Below, piece by piece: positions 63,743-64,000 of a DNA stretch of 64,000 nucleotides. A model generated the notes under the pieces. That model made no database searches and was not told the origin of the DNA. It saw only the letters and a list, made by a program, of their open reading frames with translations. The stretch lies in NCBI GenBank assembly GCA_019614645.1, contig JABWDB010000015.1, forward strand, positions 1,240,001 to 1,304,000, in the 5' to 3' direction. This DNA comes from Stratiolaelaps scimitus (Eukaryota; Arthropoda; Arachnida; Mesostigmata; Laelapidae). Positions within the stretch are counted from its first letter, which is position 1; the number at the start of each line of letters is the position of its first letter. The translations under genes and the position numbers were made by a program.

Positions 63743-64000
63743 CACCTCCGCTTGCACGTCAGTGCACCAGCACCAAAGCGTACAGACGTGTATACCAAAC
63801 GCTGGTCACCGACCCTCTAAGGGAGGCGAGACGCCAACTGCAAAATCTCCCGACATCGGTGTAGTCGCGATAGAGGGCCGCATATTTTCTGGACGGTGAC
63901 TGAGAGCGAAGAGTGTCGGCGGCGGCGGCGGCATGTCCTTAGTATCGTTCAGCCATCGCGTGACATAGGCACAATGGCTTTCAGGCTTGCTTCGCCTTGG

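Noticed and set aside
1..64000. CRISPR arrays, bacterial operons, rRNA genes, integrated viral genes
   Set aside because: No regularly spaced repeats, no rRNA-like conserved stretches, and no viral polymerase or capsid motifs were seen on either strand.

Overview
This window looks like nuclear DNA of an arthropod, most likely a chelicerate and possibly a mite. It is dominated by non-coding sequence with long AT, CT/GA, CA and ATT microsatellites, degenerate Tc1/mariner elements and tRNA-derived SINEs, and its genes have introns. The best protein is a seven-transmembrane chemoreceptor of the arthropod gustatory receptor family. Assignment to mites is inference from gene sparseness and base composition; nothing here fixes a species. 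There are no bacterial-style operons, no CRISPR and no intact rRNA or tRNA gene.

Layout. 1-20 kb: no convincing gene. AT-richer stretches alternate with GC- and CpG-rich blocks (about 5.6-8.2 and 14.3-15.9 kb). A nested pair of SINEs with a clear target-site duplication lies at 18.3-18.9 kb. 19.8-20.1 kb: a large imperfect inverted repeat lies just upstream of the gustatory receptor gene (about 20.2-21.6 kb, plus strand, poly(A) signal at 21,770). 22-57 kb: mostly non-coding, with further GC-rich blocks (22.8-23.6, 28.7-31.3, 35.9-39.2, 42.0-44.2, 46.0-47.1 and 52.0-54.4 kb), a fold-back SINE at 51.1-51.4 kb, and a few weak single-exon candidates. 57.0-60.5 kb: a spliced minus-strand gene. 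Three exons fit in phase and code for a small charged protein with an Arg-rich tail. Its 2.3 kb intron holds a decayed Tc1-type transposon inserted in a TA microsatellite. 61.7-62.0 kb: the 3' end of a mariner element. 63.4-63.7 kb: two phase-matched candidate exons on the plus strand, ending in a stop codon.

The genes show no sign of acting together. Overlapping open frames in the GC-rich blocks mostly reflect composition (few stop codons) and are not reported as genes. No new biological system was found. The most useful observations are the receptor gene, the intron-bearing minus-strand gene with a possible tetrabasic-site C-terminal peptide, and the SINE family with its nested and fold-back copies.
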